Origin: an uncultured Pelagibacteraceae bacterium
GTDB taxonomy: Bacteria > Pseudomonadota > Alphaproteobacteria > Pelagibacterales > Pelagibacteraceae
Length of the DNA stretch: 64,000 nt
NCBI GenBank assembly: GCA_902599605.1
Contig: CACKFV010000003.1
Span: 16,683-80,682, forward strand
Direction: 5' to 3'
Made by a program: the position numbers and the translations under genes. This document shows positions 19,298 to 29,562 of this stretch, piece after piece (positions within the stretch are counted from its first letter, which is position 1; the number at the start of each line of letters is the position of its first letter). The notes beneath the pieces are model-generated. The model was not told the origin of the DNA. It saw nothing but the letters and a program-made list of their open reading frames with translations, and did no database searches.

Positions 19298-20113
19298 ATG
19301 ATTAAACAAGCAATAATACCTTTAGCTGGTTTAGGCACAAGACTTTTACCTTTAACTAGCGTTTTTGCAAAAGAATTATTACCTATCAATGGAAAGCCTG
19401 GAATACAATATATTTTGGACGAATGTATTGAAGCAGGAATTAAAGAAGTTGTCTTTATTATTTCTAAAAAAAAACAAATGATAAAAAATTATTTTCATAA
19501 CGACAAATTTTATAAGAAAATTATAAAGAAAAAAAAAGATCCAAGAATTATAAAAGAATATAAACAAATTCTGAAATATAAAAAAATGATTAAATTTGTG
19601 TATCAAAATAAACCCCTTGGTACTGGCGATGCAGTTTTGAAGACAAAAAAATATATTAAAGACAAGTTTTTCTTAATGCTTCTGCCTGATGATCTAATAA
19701 TAAAAAAGAATTGTTCTAAATCTATGATAAAAATTCATAGACGCTACAAATCTTCTGTTATGGCAAGTATGAATGTGAATAAAAAAACAGTTTCAAGATG
19801 GGGCATATTTAAATTAAATAAAAAATTAGATAGGAATAATTATTTAATCAAAGATGTAATTGAAAAACCATCTATTGCTAGTGCTCCTTCAAACAAAGCG
19901 GTAATAGGAAGGTATATTCTACCTAAGAAAATATTTTCTAAGTTATCAAAACAAAAACCAGGCAAGGGCGGAGAAATTCATATTACGGATGCAATTCAAT
20001 CTTTAATTAATGAAAACAGCAAGTTCATCGCTCATAATTTTTCAGGCAAATACTTAGATTGTGGAAGTATGAATGGTTATATAAAATCTACTTTGGAGAT
20101 AGCCAAATCATGA
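19298..20113 (+). CDS. galU: UTP-glucose-1-phosphate uridylyltransferase
   Basis: GalU makes UDP-glucose from UTP and glucose 1-phosphate for surface polysaccharides and glycolipids. The nucleotide-binding motif AGLGTRLLPLTSVFAKELLPI is at the N-terminus and DVIEKPSIASAPSNKAVIGRYIL in the middle matches the family. Length is 271 residues, a little below the usual ~290. It overlaps ugd by ATGA, so the pair makes UDP-glucose and then UDP-glucuronate. The upstream gap of 29 bases leaves little room for a promoter. Confidence 0.94.
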   Translation: MIKQAIIPLAGLGTRLLPLTSVFAKELLPINGKPGIQYILDECIEAGIKEVVFIISKKKQMIKNYFHNDKFYKKIIKKKKDPRIIKEYKQILKYKKMIKFVYQNKPLGTGDAVLKTKKYIKDKFFLMLLPDDLIIKKNCSKSMIKIHRRYKSSVMASMNVNKKTVSRWGIFKLNKKLDRNNYLIKDVIEKPSIASAPSNKAVIGRYILPKKIFSKLSKQKPGKGGEIHITDAIQSLINENSKFIAHNFSGKYLDCGSMNGYIKSTLEIAKS

Positions 20114-21408
20114 AATTATGCATGATAGGAACAGGCTATGTAGGATTAGTTAGTGGTGTATGCTTTGCAGATTTAGGCAATGAAGTTATTTGTGTAGATA
20201 AAGATTTAGATAAGATTAGTTCCCTTAAAAAAGGAAAAGTTCCAATTTATGAGCCTGGACTTTCAGAGTTAGTAATTAAAAATTTTAGAAATAAAAGATT
20301 AAATTTTTCAACAGATCTAAAAAAATCTGTTAAAGAGTCGGATATAATTTTTATTTGTGTTGGAACACCTACAAAAAAAGGTGGAAGTTCAGCGGATTTG
20401 AGTCAAATCTATAATGTAACTAAGGAGATAAGTTCCTCTATTAATAGATTTAAAATTATTATAACAAAATCAACAGTACCTGTAACCACAGGTGATGAGA
20501 TTGAAAAAATTTTATCTAGAAAAAATAGTAAAAAAAAATTTTCAGTAGTTTCTAATCCAGAATTTTTGAGAGAAGGTGAGGCTATAAGAGATTTTTCTTA
20601 TCCTGATAGAGTTGTAATTGGAACGAATGACAAAAAAGCTGGCAAAATTATGAAAAATCTTTATAACCCACTTATTTCTAAAGGAGCTTCATATTTACAA
20701 ACATCTAGAAGAGCAGCAGAATTAATCAAATACGCCTCTAACGCTTTCTTAGCGACCAAAATAACTTTTATTAATGAAATAGCAAATTTATGCGAAAAAA
20801 CTGGGATTAATGTGGAAGATATATCTATAGGAATGGGTTTAGATAAAAGAATAGGTAGTAGATTTCTCAGAGCAGGCCCTGCCTACGGCGGATCTTGTTT
20901 TCCAAAAGATACAAAAGCAATCATTTCAACTGCTGACAAATTTAAAACTAACTTATCAGTGGTAAAATCTGTAATTAAATCTAATGAAAATAGATCAAAG
21001 ATTTTATTAGATCGAATTTATCGAATGTTAAATAAAAAAATAAAGAATAAGAAAATAACTTTTTTAGGTGTAACATTTAAGGCAAATACTGATGATATGA
21101 GAGATTCATCAAGCCTTAAAATGATACCGTGGTTATCAAAAAAAGGAGCTATAATAAAATATTTTGATCCAACAGGTTATAAAAATGAATTTTCAAAATT
21201 AAAAAATGTTACTAACAAAACATCAATTAAAGATGCTGTTCAAAATTCGGATCTTGTTATTTTACACACTGAATGGAATGAATTTAAATCAATAAATTTT
21301 AAAAATTTAGTTAAGGGTAAAAAGTTTATTATTTTTGATATGAGAAATTTGTATTCTTCTTTAAAAATTAAACAACAAGGTTTTAAATATTATAGTGTTG
21401 GAAAATAA
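20110..21408 (+). CDS. ugd: UDP-glucose 6-dehydrogenase
   Basis: This enzyme oxidises UDP-glucose twice with NAD+ to give UDP-glucuronate. The Rossmann motif GTGYVG is at 7-12, the catalytic cysteine is at about 263 in YGGSCFPKDTKA, and a C-terminal UDP-binding domain follows. The ORF track starts at 20059, inside galU, but the family N-terminus MKLCMIGTGYVGLVSGVCFAD begins at the ATG at 20110, which forms a four-base overlap with galU. Length from that start is 432 residues, standard. Confidence 0.95.
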   Translation: MKLCMIGTGYVGLVSGVCFADLGNEVICVDKDLDKISSLKKGKVPIYEPGLSELVIKNFRNKRLNFSTDLKKSVKESDIIFICVGTPTKKGGSSADLSQIYNVTKEISSSINRFKIIITKSTVPVTTGDEIEKILSRKNSKKKFSVVSNPEFLREGEAIRDFSYPDRVVIGTNDKKAGKIMKNLYNPLISKGASYLQTSRRAAELIKYASNAFLATKITFINEIANLCEKTGINVEDISIGMGLDKRIGSRFLRAGPAYGGSCFPKDTKAIISTADKFKTNLSVVKSVIKSNENRSKILLDRIYRMLNKKIKNKKITFLGVTFKANTDDMRDSSSLKMIPWLSKKGAIIKYFDPTGYKNEFSKLKNVTNKTSIKDAVQNSDLVILHTEWNEFKSINFKNLVKGKKFIIFDMRNLYSSLKIKQQGFKYYSVGK

Positions 21409-21411
21409 AAT

Positions 21412-21873
21412 TTATTTCAACTCAAATATTGCATCTACTTCTACCGAAACACCTAACGGTAAACTGTTTGTACTTACAGCAGCCCTAGTATGCATCCCAG
21501 CATCTCCAAAAACTGAAGCAATTAGATCTGATGCACCATTTAATACTTTAGGTTGATCTATAAATTCATCTGTTGAATTAACAAATCCTGTTAATTTTAC
21601 ACACGATTTAACTTTTGATAAATCATTATCACAAGCTTTTTTTACTTGCGCAATAATACTTAACGCACATCTTTTGGCAGCATTATAACCAGCTTCTGTA
21701 TCTAAATCTTTCCCAATTTTTCCTTTTATTAATTGACCACTTTCATCAATAGAAATTTGTCCAGAAACAAATAACATTTTTCCTGAAACTTTTGTCGCCA
21801 CATAATTTCCAACGGGTGCTTTTGCCTCAGGAAGATTTATTCTTAATTCTTTTATTTTTTCTTCGTAACTCAT
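21412..21873 (-). CDS. RidA/YjgF family protein
   Basis: RidA proteins deaminate reactive enamine/imine intermediates from pyridoxal-phosphate enzymes; many paralogues have unknown substrates. The fold is visible from NYVATKVSGKMLFVSGQIS to a C-terminal MHTRAAVSTNSLPLGVSVEVDAIFEL, which includes the conserved arginine before AAV. At 153 residues it is of the longer subfamily (archetype ~128), with the N-terminal stretch KIKELRINLPEAKAPVGNYV often annotated simply as RidA family. It overlaps topA by four bases and could be co-transcribed with it. Confidence 0.9.
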   Translation of the reverse strand: MSYEEKIKELRINLPEAKAPVGNYVATKVSGKMLFVSGQISIDESGQLIKGKIGKDLDTEAGYNAAKRCALSIIAQVKKACDNDLSKVKSCVKLTGFVNSTDEFIDQPKVLNGASDLIASVFGDAGMHTRAAVSTNSLPLGVSVEVDAIFELK

Positions 21874-24431
21874 TTTGATTTCCTTTTTTTTGATTTTTTA
21901 GTTTTATCGTATTCTTTACGTTTCTCAATCAATATCAAAGCCTCTTCCATTGTTAATTCTGTTGGATCCTTTTCTTCAGGAATAGTTGCATTAAGAGATT
22001 TATACTTTATGTAAGGCCCATATTGACCCTTCATAATTCTTACAGGTTTTTTATCTTCAGGATGTTCACCTAAGTCTTTAATCATTGATGAAGACATTCT
22101 TCCAGGTTTTGCCTCAGATATTAAAGTTATGGCTCTGTTTAAACCAATTGAAAATAATTCATCTACACTTTCAATTCTTGCAGATTTATTTTCACACTTT
22201 AAGTACGGTCCAAATCTACCAACGTTGACTGTAATTTCTTTGCCAATATCTGGGTGAGTACCTAAAATTTTAGGTAGAGAGCATAGATATTTTGCTTTTT
22301 CTAAATCTATATTTTCTATATCTAAGCCTTTAGGAATCGATACATTTTTAAAATTATTATCCTCTTTCTTTATTTTTCTTTTTTTTGTTTTTACTATTTC
22401 ATCTTCTAATAATTCGTATTGTAAATAAGGACCAAATCTTCCATTTTTTAAATAAATTTCTTTATCATTATCGTTTTTACCAATTAATTTAGGTTCTGCT
22501 AAATTTATTTGTTGAGACGCTTTAATTTTTGAAAGTGGTCTTGTAAACTTACATTCTGGATAGTTAGAACACCCAATAAACGCACCTCCTCTAAAACTAT
22601 TTTTCAAACTTAGTGTACCGTTAGCGCATAATTTGCAAGATCTGTCGATTTTTCCGTCATCATTTGTATAAAATATTAAATTACCCAAGCTTTCATTAAG
22701 CATATCCAGAACTTCTCTAGTTCTTATCTCTTTCACGGATGAGACATTTTTATTAAAATCCTGCCAGAATTGATCTAACACACTTAGCCAATTTTCTTTT
22801 CCTGAAGTTATGTCATCTAATTGATCTTCTAATTTTGCAGTAAAGTCATAATCAACATATTTTGCAAAAAGTTTTTCAAGAAAGGCAGATAAAAGTTTTC
22901 CTCTATCAGTCGGGAAAAATCTTTTATTTACAACGTCAGCATAACCTCTATTAGATATTACAGAAATAATACTTGCATATGTAGAGGGGCGACCGATACC
23001 TAATTCTTCTAACTTTTTAACTAAACTAGCCTCAGAATATCTTGGGGGTGGTTGCGTAAAATGTTGTTCATCTATAAAATCAGATATGTCTACTTCCCCT
23101 TTTTCTACTTTGGGTAAAATATTTTCATCATTATTATCATCATCTAAATTAATTACCTTCATAAAACCATCAAACAGTATTGTTGAACCCGATGACTTGA
23201 AAATATGTTCATTGTTATTTGATTCAATAATAATTGTTTTTCTATCAAATTTTGCTGGCGTCATTTGTGAAGATAGAGCTCTGGACCAAATCAAGTTATA
23301 TAATTTATTTTGATCTGAGCTCAAATATTTCTTCATTTTTTCTGGTGTATTACTTATATCTGTTGGTCTTATTGCTTCATGAGCTTCCTGAGCATTTTTT
23401 GCCTTTTTACCTGAATAATTAATTGGTTGATCAGGTAAATAATCATTACCAAAGTTATCACTAATAAAGTTTCTAAAAACTGGTAAAGCCTCTTTAGATA
23501 TATTGGTTCCATCTGTTCTCATATAAGTGATTAATCCTTTTGTTTCACCTTCAATTTCAATACCTTGATACAGCCTTTGAGCAATTTGCATTGTTCTAGA
23601 AGCTCCAAAACCAAGTTTACTTGAAGCTGACTGTTGCATAGTTGAAGTTGTAAAAGGTCCAGAGGGATTTCTGGAATATATTTTTGATGTAATATCTGTA
23701 ATTTTGTATTTACCTTTTTTTATTTTTTCTATTGCTTGATTAATATCGTTTTTATTTTTGAAACTAAATTTTTCAATTTTTTTTTTATCAATTTGAAAAA
23801 TATTTGATGTTATTAAATTTCCATCATTCGTTTTAAAATTTACTTTTAAAGACCAAAATTCCTCAGGTTTAAAAACTTCGATTTCATGTTCTCTTTCAGT
23901 TAAAAGTCTCAGAGCAACAGATTGCACTCTTCCCGCTGATTTAGACCCTGGGAGTTTGGTCCAAAGTATTGGAGAAATATTAAAACCTACCAAATAATCC
24001 AAGGCACGTCTTGCCATGTAAGCATTTACAAGATCAGATTCTATTTCTCTTGGATTTTCTATTCCATTTGTAACTGCTTTTTTAGTTATTTCGTTAAAAA
24101 CAACTCTTTCAATTTTTTTGTCCTTAAGTAATTTTTTTTCATTTAAAAATTCTTTAACATGCCATGCAATTGCTTCACCTTCTCTGTCAGGGTCTGTAGC
24201 AAGTATTATTTTTTTGGAGTCTTTTGCTACATCAGAAATTTCTTTTAAGTATTTTTTAGAAAAACTATCGATTTCCCAAATCATCTTAAATTCATTTTCA
24301 GGATCCACTGAACCATTCTTAGATGGAAGATCTCTAATATGTCCATAACTAGCAAGGACTGTATAATCATTTCCTAGATATTTATTTATTGTTTTTGCCT
24401 TAGCCGGACTTTCAACAATTACTAAATTCAT
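21870..24431 (-). CDS. topA: DNA topoisomerase I
   Basis: TopA relaxes negative supercoils by a single-strand break held as a 5'-phosphotyrosine. The Toprim domain (VIVESPAKAKTINKYLG, then DPDREGEAIAWHV near 80-92) is intact, and the catalytic tyrosine is at about 303 in ITYMRTDGT. One zinc-ribbon (CKLCANGTLSLKNS...CSNYPEC) follows near 600, then three GRFGPYL-type C-terminal repeats, an arrangement common in alphaproteobacteria. Length is 853 residues, and the tail is very basic (KKSKKRKSK). It sits 36 bases downstream of plsY. Confidence 0.96.
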   Translation of the reverse strand: MNLVIVESPAKAKTINKYLGNDYTVLASYGHIRDLPSKNGSVDPENEFKMIWEIDSFSKKYLKEISDVAKDSKKIILATDPDREGEAIAWHVKEFLNEKKLLKDKKIERVVFNEITKKAVTNGIENPREIESDLVNAYMARRALDYLVGFNISPILWTKLPGSKSAGRVQSVALRLLTEREHEIEVFKPEEFWSLKVNFKTNDGNLITSNIFQIDKKKIEKFSFKNKNDINQAIEKIKKGKYKITDITSKIYSRNPSGPFTTSTMQQSASSKLGFGASRTMQIAQRLYQGIEIEGETKGLITYMRTDGTNISKEALPVFRNFISDNFGNDYLPDQPINYSGKKAKNAQEAHEAIRPTDISNTPEKMKKYLSSDQNKLYNLIWSRALSSQMTPAKFDRKTIIIESNNNEHIFKSSGSTILFDGFMKVINLDDDNNDENILPKVEKGEVDISDFIDEQHFTQPPPRYSEASLVKKLEELGIGRPSTYASIISVISNRGYADVVNKRFFPTDRGKLLSAFLEKLFAKYVDYDFTAKLEDQLDDITSGKENWLSVLDQFWQDFNKNVSSVKEIRTREVLDMLNESLGNLIFYTNDDGKIDRSCKLCANGTLSLKNSFRGGAFIGCSNYPECKFTRPLSKIKASQQINLAEPKLIGKNDNDKEIYLKNGRFGPYLQYELLEDEIVKTKKRKIKKEDNNFKNVSIPKGLDIENIDLEKAKYLCSLPKILGTHPDIGKEITVNVGRFGPYLKCENKSARIESVDELFSIGLNRAITLISEAKPGRMSSSMIKDLGEHPEDKKPVRIMKGQYGPYIKYKSLNATIPEEKDPTELTMEEALILIEKRKEYDKTKKSKKRKSK

Positions 24432-24467
24432 GTAAACAAAAAATCATAAATAAGATTGATAGTCAAA

Positions 24468-25055
24468 TTAATAAATTTTTGATTTAGATTCTGTATTATT
24501 TCTCAAGCGTTTTATATTTTCTCTATGAGTGAAAAAAATCAAAATGAACATCATAAAGTAAAAATAGTAGTCAGAATTAGAATTATAAAAAAAGTGAAAA
24601 ATTGGAATTGTTAAACTTGCAAGCAAGGAACTTAATGATGAAAATTTAAAAAGCATAAAAACAAAAATCCAAACAACTCCAAAAATTAAAGCAGTAAAAA
24701 TATCTAAACAACAAAGAATTCCAAGATAAGATGCAACGCCTTTACCACCTTTAAATTTTAACCAAATAGGGAAGACGTGTCCTATAAAAATTGACAATGC
24801 AGATATATATAGATAATCGTTCATGAAAAATTTTATATATAAAATTGGAAGAACAGCTTTTAATATATCGAGAACCAAAGTTGAGTAACCTAAAGCTTTG
24901 TTACCAGCTCTTAATACATTTGTTGCACCAATATTACCAGATCCTATTTCACGAATGTCTTTTTTTAAAAAAATTTTAGTTAAAAGTAATCCAAAGGGTA
25001 TGGATCCAAATAAATAACTTACTAGTATAATTAAAAATAACTCAAAATTTAGCAT
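24468..25055 (-). CDS. plsY: Acyl-phosphate:glycerol-3-phosphate acyltransferase
   Basis: PlsY is an inner-membrane enzyme that uses acyl-phosphate (made by PlsX, also in this window at 62107) to acylate glycerol 3-phosphate, starting phospholipid synthesis. The first conserved motif GSIPFGLLLTK, the second REIGSGNIGATNVLR (about 36-50) and the third HVFPIWLKFKGGKGVA are visible among hydrophobic segments. Length is 195 residues, standard. It overlaps the dihydroorotase-like gene by seven bases. Confidence 0.94.
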   Translation of the reverse strand: MLNFELFLIILVSYLFGSIPFGLLLTKIFLKKDIREIGSGNIGATNVLRAGNKALGYSTLVLDILKAVLPILYIKFFMNDYLYISALSIFIGHVFPIWLKFKGGKGVASYLGILCCLDIFTALIFGVVWIFVFMLFKFSSLSSLLASLTIPIFHFFYNSNSDYYFYFMMFILIFFTHRENIKRLRNNTESKSKIY

Positions 25056-26335
25056 TTATATAGTTCTGCGCCTTTAATATATGTATTAAGCACTTTACCT
25101 TGAAGTTTTTTATCCTCGATGCATGTATTCTTAGATTTACTGATCATATTTTCTTTTTTTACTATCCAAGGTTTAAATAAATCGACTATACAGAAGTCAG
25201 CATCGTTTCCTATAGATAAACTTCCTTTATCTATCTTTAATATTTTTGCAGGATTGCTTGTTAAACACTGAATTATTTTAGACAGTTTTAAAGACTCATT
25301 GTGAAATAACTCTAGCGCGAGGGATAATAAAGTTTCTATACCTGATGCACCAGTTGCAGCTTGAGAGAATGTTAATCTTTTTGACTCTTCGTCTTCAGGT
25401 TTGTGATCTGAAACTATGACTTCAATTAAATCCTGATTAATACCTTTTATTAATGAAAGTCTATCATCCTCTGTTCGAAGTGGGGGTGAAAGTTTTAAAA
25501 AAGTTCTAAAATCTCCAATATCATTTTCGTTAAGTGATAAGTTATTAATAGAAACTCCAGTTGTAAAGTTTACATTATCTTTACTGCGCTTAATTACTTC
25601 TAAAGATTTTGCTGAAGATATTTGTGATATATGATACCTGCAATTATAATCTTGAAGTAAACTTAAATCTCTTTCAACAATTATTTTCTCTGCATAATCT
25701 GGTATTCCATGTAGACCCAGTTTAGTTGCGATAATCCCATCATTCACTTGACCGTTTTTTGCTAATTCAAAATCTTCAGCATGTTGTATAATTAAAGAGT
25801 TCAAATCGTAAGCAGATTTCATTATTCTAGACATTACTCTTGTGTTTTGAATTGTTTTTATTCCATCCGTGAAACCAATTATTCCTTTTTTTTGTAAAAG
25901 GCCAAACTCATTCATATTATTACCTTCAAGATTTTTAGTCAAAGTAGCCGTTGGGTATATATTTATTTTAGATTTATCTCGTCCTCTCCTTTTTAAAAAA
26001 TCAACCATGGAAACGTTATCAATAACAGGTGAAGTATTTGGCATTGTGACAACAGATGTAACCCCACCTGCTAAGGCTGCATTACTTAATGTTTTAAAAT
26101 TTTCTTTATACTCAAAGCCTGGCTCTCCAACAAAAACCCTCATATCGATTAAACCAGGAAATATATATTTTTCTTTGAGATCTATGAATTTTTCACGTGA
26201 GGGAATATTATTTTTATTTACTTTTTTTCCTATCGCTTCAATTTTTCCATTCTCATTAATAATTAAACCACCTAATTCCTCTACAGAATTAGCTGGATCA
26301 ATTATGTTTGCATTTAAAAAATATTGTTTCTTCAT
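25049..26335 (-). CDS. pyrC': Dihydroorotase homologue, probably the non-catalytic PyrC' type
   Basis: The 428-residue protein is of the class I dihydroorotase/amidohydrolase family (FPGLIDM near 60, [18 protein letters not shown] near 95, [34 protein letters not shown]). The usual HxHxR of the first strand, which binds metal and substrate, is replaced by RVFVG at residues 66-70. The later histidines and aspartates are kept. Homologues in Pseudomonas that sit beside pyrB are inactive and hold aspartate carbamoyltransferase together; here too the gene overlaps pyrB by four bases. I infer a structural partner of PyrB, with the catalytic dihydroorotase encoded elsewhere; a remodelled active enzyme cannot be excluded. 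Confidence 0.8.
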   Translation of the reverse strand: MKKQYFLNANIIDPANSVEELGGLIINENGKIEAIGKKVNKNNIPSREKFIDLKEKYIFPGLIDMRVFVGEPGFEYKENFKTLSNAALAGGVTSVVTMPNTSPVIDNVSMVDFLKRRGRDKSKINIYPTATLTKNLEGNNMNEFGLLQKKGIIGFTDGIKTIQNTRVMSRIMKSAYDLNSLIIQHAEDFELAKNGQVNDGIIATKLGLHGIPDYAEKIIVERDLSLLQDYNCRYHISQISSAKSLEVIKRSKDNVNFTTGVSINNLSLNENDIGDFRTFLKLSPPLRTEDDRLSLIKGINQDLIEVIVSDHKPEDEESKRLTFSQAATGASGIETLLSLALELFHNESLKLSKIIQCLTSNPAKILKIDKGSLSIGNDADFCIVDLFKPWIVKKENMISKSKNTCIEDKKLQGKVLNTYIKGAELYKC

Positions 26336-27273
26336 TTTTCACAAAAAATTTTTAAACAGGCCATTCTTACCGCAACACCTAACTCAACCTGTTCTTTGAT
26401 TACGCTTTTATTTATATCGTCAGCAAGTTTGGTATCAATTTCAATACCTCTATTCATTGGCCCAGGATGCATAATTATTGCATCTTTCTTTGCTTTTTCT
26501 AGTTTGTCAGGAGTTAAGCCATAATACTCATAATATTCTCTATTTGACGACAAAAATGAACTACTCATCCTCTCATTTTGTAACCTTAACATCATAACTA
26601 TATCACAATCTTTCACACCTTCTTTCATATTTGAAAATGTTTTAACTCCAAATTTTTCAATATCTTTTGGCATTAGATTTGTTGGGGCAACTATATTTAC
26701 CTCAGCACCTAACATGTTTAATAAAAAAATATTTGATCTAGCTACTCTTGAGTGTAAAATATCTCCACAAATAGCAATTCGCAAACCTTCAATTTTTTTC
26801 TTTTTTTCGATTATTGTAAGCGCATCAAGTAAAGCTTGTGTTGGATGTTCACGTCTACCATCACCAGCATTTAAAACTGAACAATTTACTTTCTGTGAAA
26901 GAAGATTTGACGCTCCACTATCTTGATGTCTTACTACAATTATATCTGGATGCATTGCATTTAGCGTCATTGCAGTGTCGATTAAAGTTTCACCTTTTTT
27001 AATAGCAGAATTAGTTATATTCATCGACATCACATCTGCACCAAGTCTTTTTCCAGCTAGTTCAAAAGAACTTTGGGTTCTCGTCGAAGGTTCAAAAAAA
27101 AGATTTATTTGAGTTTTTCCTCTAAGAATATCTAACTTTTTGTTTTTACTTTTATTGAGTGAAATAAATTTCTTTGCTTCATCTAAAATAAGTTTTATAT
27201 CTGAAATAGAAAGATCTTGGATACCTAGTAGGTGTTTTTGAGAAATTTTAATAGCGTTATTGTTTATAGCCAT
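26332..27273 (-). CDS. pyrB: Aspartate carbamoyltransferase catalytic subunit
   Basis: PyrB joins carbamoyl phosphate and aspartate, the committed step of pyrimidine synthesis. The carbamoyl-phosphate motif [13 protein letters not shown] is near residue 60, VVRHQDSGA and [16 protein letters not shown] are in the middle, and [12 protein letters not shown] is near the end. The ORF track starts at a TTG at 27312, which would overlap ruvX; the ATG at 27273 ([21 protein letters not shown]) gives about 313 residues and fits the family better, though the TTG remains possible. It is coupled to the dihydroorotase homologue. No pyrI regulatory gene is present. Confidence 0.93.
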   Translation of the reverse strand: MAINNNAIKISQKHLLGIQDLSISDIKLILDEAKKFISLNKSKNKKLDILRGKTQINLFFEPSTRTQSSFELAGKRLGADVMSMNITNSAIKKGETLIDTAMTLNAMHPDIIVVRHQDSGASNLLSQKVNCSVLNAGDGRREHPTQALLDALTIIEKKKKIEGLRIAICGDILHSRVARSNIFLLNMLGAEVNIVAPTNLMPKDIEKFGVKTFSNMKEGVKDCDIVMMLRLQNERMSSSFLSSNREYYEYYGLTPDKLEKAKKDAIIMHPGPMNRGIEIDTKLADDINKSVIKEQVELGVAVRMACLKIFCEK

Positions 27274-27314
27274 TAAAACCAACTCTATAGCTTTAAAGCA
27301 TTGATATTGCAAGC

Positions 27315-27770
27315 TTAATTATTTAAGAATTCAATTGCTCCCTGCAATATAAACGTTGCTGCATTTTCATCTATTTTTTGAACTCTTTTAGATACATTAA
27401 TGTCTAATTGACTTGATATCTTAAAGGCACCGACAGTTGATAATCTCTCATCCCATAAAGCCACAGGTGTATTTGTTTTACTCTCAATCATCTTAGCTTT
27501 ATCTATAGCTGATTGAGAAGAGGGGCCTTTACTTCCATCCATATTCAATGGATTTCCTACAATAATAGCCTTTATATTTTCTTGATCGATTATTTCTAAA
27601 AGTTTAGTGATAAAATTTTCATGATCAACATATTCTATAGTTTTAAAAGGAGTCGCTATAATTCGTTTATGATCACAGATTGAAACACCAATTCTCTTTT
27701 TTCCAAGATCTAAACCAATTAACCTTGCGTTTTTATCAATTTTAGACTTGAGTTCCTTTAAAGTGATCAT
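27315..27770 (-). CDS. ruvX: Putative pre-16S rRNA nuclease / Holliday junction resolvase-like YqgF
   Basis: YqgF-family proteins have an RNase H-like fold; the E. coli member processes the 5' end of 16S rRNA and was earlier linked to resolvases. The 151-residue product has the first catalytic strand [17 protein letters not shown], the central [16 protein letters not shown] and [10 protein letters not shown] with the conserved DER. It is the first gene of the - strand group ruvX-pyrB-pyrC'-plsY-topA-ridA. It diverges from gatC across 50 bases. Confidence 0.92.
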   Translation of the reverse strand: MITLKELKSKIDKNARLIGLDLGKKRIGVSICDHKRIIATPFKTIEYVDHENFITKLLEIIDQENIKAIIVGNPLNMDGSKGPSSQSAIDKAKMIESKTNTPVALWDERLSTVGAFKISSQLDINVSKRVQKIDENAATFILQGAIEFLNN

Positions 27771-27785
27771 ATTGTTTTTTTCTTA

Positions 27786-27791
27786 TATAAT
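27786..27791 (+). promoter_or_regulatory. Candidate -10 box upstream of gatCAB
   Basis: A perfect TATAAT lies in the 50-base gap between the divergent ruvX and gatC starts. Transcription would begin near 27798, about 23 bases before the gatC ATG. The expected -35 position falls at the start of ruvX and does not match well, so only the -10 supports the call. Confidence 0.35.
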
Positions 27792-27820
27792 GATATTTTT
27801 CCTTTAAATTTAATTATCAT

Positions 27821-28108
27821 ATGAGCATAGATCTTAAAACAATTAAACATATAGCAAAATTATCAAGAATTTCCATAGATGATAAAAAAGCAAAAGAACT
27901 AGAAAAAGATCTTAATTCTATTTTTGAATTTATCGAAGCGCTAAATAAAGTCGATACTAAAAAAGTTGACCCACTGACATCAATTGCAGAAACATCATTG
28001 AAATTAAGAGGTGATGAGGTCAAAACAAAAAATATTAGAGAACAAATCTTAAAAAATTCACCAGACGAAAACAAAGATTTTTTTGTCGTACCAAAGGTTG
28101 TAGAATGA
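27821..28108 (+). CDS. gatC: Asp/Glu-tRNA(Asn/Gln) amidotransferase subunit C
   Basis: GatC is the small wrapping subunit of the GatCAB complex, which amidates misacylated Glu-tRNA(Gln) and, in some species, Asp-tRNA(Asn). The 95-residue protein has the family N-terminus [27 protein letters not shown] and the central TKKVDPL motif, then a C-terminal [16 protein letters not shown]. It overlaps gatA by four bases. Presence of the whole complex implies that this organism makes at least one amide aminoacyl-tRNA indirectly. Confidence 0.95.
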   Translation: MSIDLKTIKHIAKLSRISIDDKKAKELEKDLNSIFEFIEALNKVDTKKVDPLTSIAETSLKLRGDEVKTKNIREQILKNSPDENKDFFVVPKVVE

Positions 28109-29562
28109 GTGATATAATAAATCTTACTTTATCAGCTTTAATTGATAAAATTAAAAAGAAAGAATTATCTTCTCAAGAAATTACAAAAGCGTTTATTGCT
28201 AGAGCTGAAAAATCGAAAGATTTGAATACATACATCACTACCGATTTTGAAAATGCAATTGAAAAAGCTAAAAAATTTGATGAAAAAGGAAATTTTGATT
28301 ATAAACTCCCTGGAGTTCCTCTTGCAGTTAAAGATCTTTTTTGTACCGATAATCTAAAGACAACGGCTGGAAGTAAAATACTTTCAAATTTTATTCCTAG
28401 TTACGAATCCACTGTAACCCAGCATTTATGGGATGAAGGGGCTATTTTACTTGGAAAACTCAATTGTGATGAATTTGCAATGGGTTCTTCAAATGAAACT
28501 AGTTTCTTCGGAAATGTTGAAAGTCCAGTTGGTAAAAAAGTTGTGCCAGGTGGGTCTTCAGGTGGATCAGCTTCTGCACTTGCAGCTAAGTTGACACCAG
28601 CAACTATTGGAACTGATACTGGAGGTTCAATAAGACAACCAGCGTCTTTTACTGGTACCGTGGGTTTGAAACCAACATATGGCAGTTGTTCTCGATATGG
28701 TATTGTTGCATTTGCTTCCTCATTAGATCAAGCAGGACCAATGACCCAGGATGTGTCAGACGCTGCATTAATGTTAGATGTTATAAGTAAGTACGATACA
28801 AAAGATTCAACTTCGGTAAATTTTAAGAGAGGTGATTATTTCAAATCGTTAAGCTCTAATATTAAAGGAAAAAAAATTGGTATTCCAAAAGAATATAGAG
28901 TCGATGGCATGCCTAAGGAGATTGAAAGTTTGTGGCAAGATGGAATTACTTTATTAAAAAATTTAGGAGCAAAAATTATTGATATATCTTTACCTCACAC
29001 TACCTACGCATTGCCTGCTTATTATATTGTTGCACCAGCTGAAGCATCTTCTAACCTAGCTAGGTATGATGGAGTAAAGTACGGGTATCGTTCTGAGGGA
29101 GAAAATTTAATCAGTATGTATGAAAACACAAGATCAGAAGGTTTTGGTGATGAAGTGAAAAGAAGAATAATGATTGGAACATATGTTTTATCATCTGGTT
29201 ATTATGATGCTTATTATTTAAAAGCACAAAAAATTAGAAGATTAATCAAAAATGATTTTGATGAAGCTTATAAATCTGTAGATGCAATTTTAACTCCCTC
29301 TACACCTAGTTCAGCCTTCAAGATTGGTGACAAAACAGATGATCCTGTATCAATGTATCTTAATGATATCTTTACAGTACCAGTCAATTTGTCGGGACTG
29401 CCAGCCATATCCATTCCAGCAGGTAAAGATAAAAATAATTATCCTTTAGGCTTACAACTAATAGGTAAAGCATTTGAAGAGCAGAATTTATTAAATATTT
29501 CATATTCAATGGAAAAAGAATTAAGCTTCAAAAACAATTTGCAGGATTGGTGGATTAAATGA
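28105..29562 (+). CDS. gatA: Asp/Glu-tRNA(Asn/Gln) amidotransferase subunit A
   Basis: GatA is the amidase that releases ammonia from glutamine. The Ser-cisSer-Lys catalytic set is visible: lysine at about 76 in LAVKDLF, the [11 protein letters not shown] block near 150 and the nucleophile block [12 protein letters not shown] near 173. The 485-residue length is standard. Translation is coupled to gatC and gatB by ATGA overlaps on both sides, which suits a 1:1:1 complex. Confidence 0.97.
   Translation: MSDIINLTLSALIDKIKKKELSSQEITKAFIARAEKSKDLNTYITTDFENAIEKAKKFDEKGNFDYKLPGVPLAVKDLFCTDNLKTTAGSKILSNFIPSYESTVTQHLWDEGAILLGKLNCDEFAMGSSNETSFFGNVESPVGKKVVPGGSSGGSASALAAKLTPATIGTDTGGSIRQPASFTGTVGLKPTYGSCSRYGIVAFASSLDQAGPMTQDVSDAALMLDVISKYDTKDSTSVNFKRGDYFKSLSSNIKGKKIGIPKEYRVDGMPKEIESLWQDGITLLKNLGAKIIDISLPHTTYALPAYYIVAPAEASSNLARYDGVKYGYRSEGENLISMYENTRSEGFGDEVKRRIMIGTYVLSSGYYDAYYLKAQKIRRLIKNDFDEAYKSVDAILTPSTPSSAFKIGDKTDDPVSMYLNDIFTVPVNLSGLPAISIPAGKDKNNYPLGLQLIGKAFEEQNLLNISYSMEKELSFKNNLQDWWIK

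Noticed and set aside
20059-20109. Upstream extension of ugd
   Set aside because: It is the galU 3' end in another frame; the Rossmann N-terminus starts at 20110.
25869-26399. 176-codon + strand frame over the dihydroorotase homologue and the end of pyrB
   Set aside because: It is antisense to two conserved genes, has no motif and no plausible start context.
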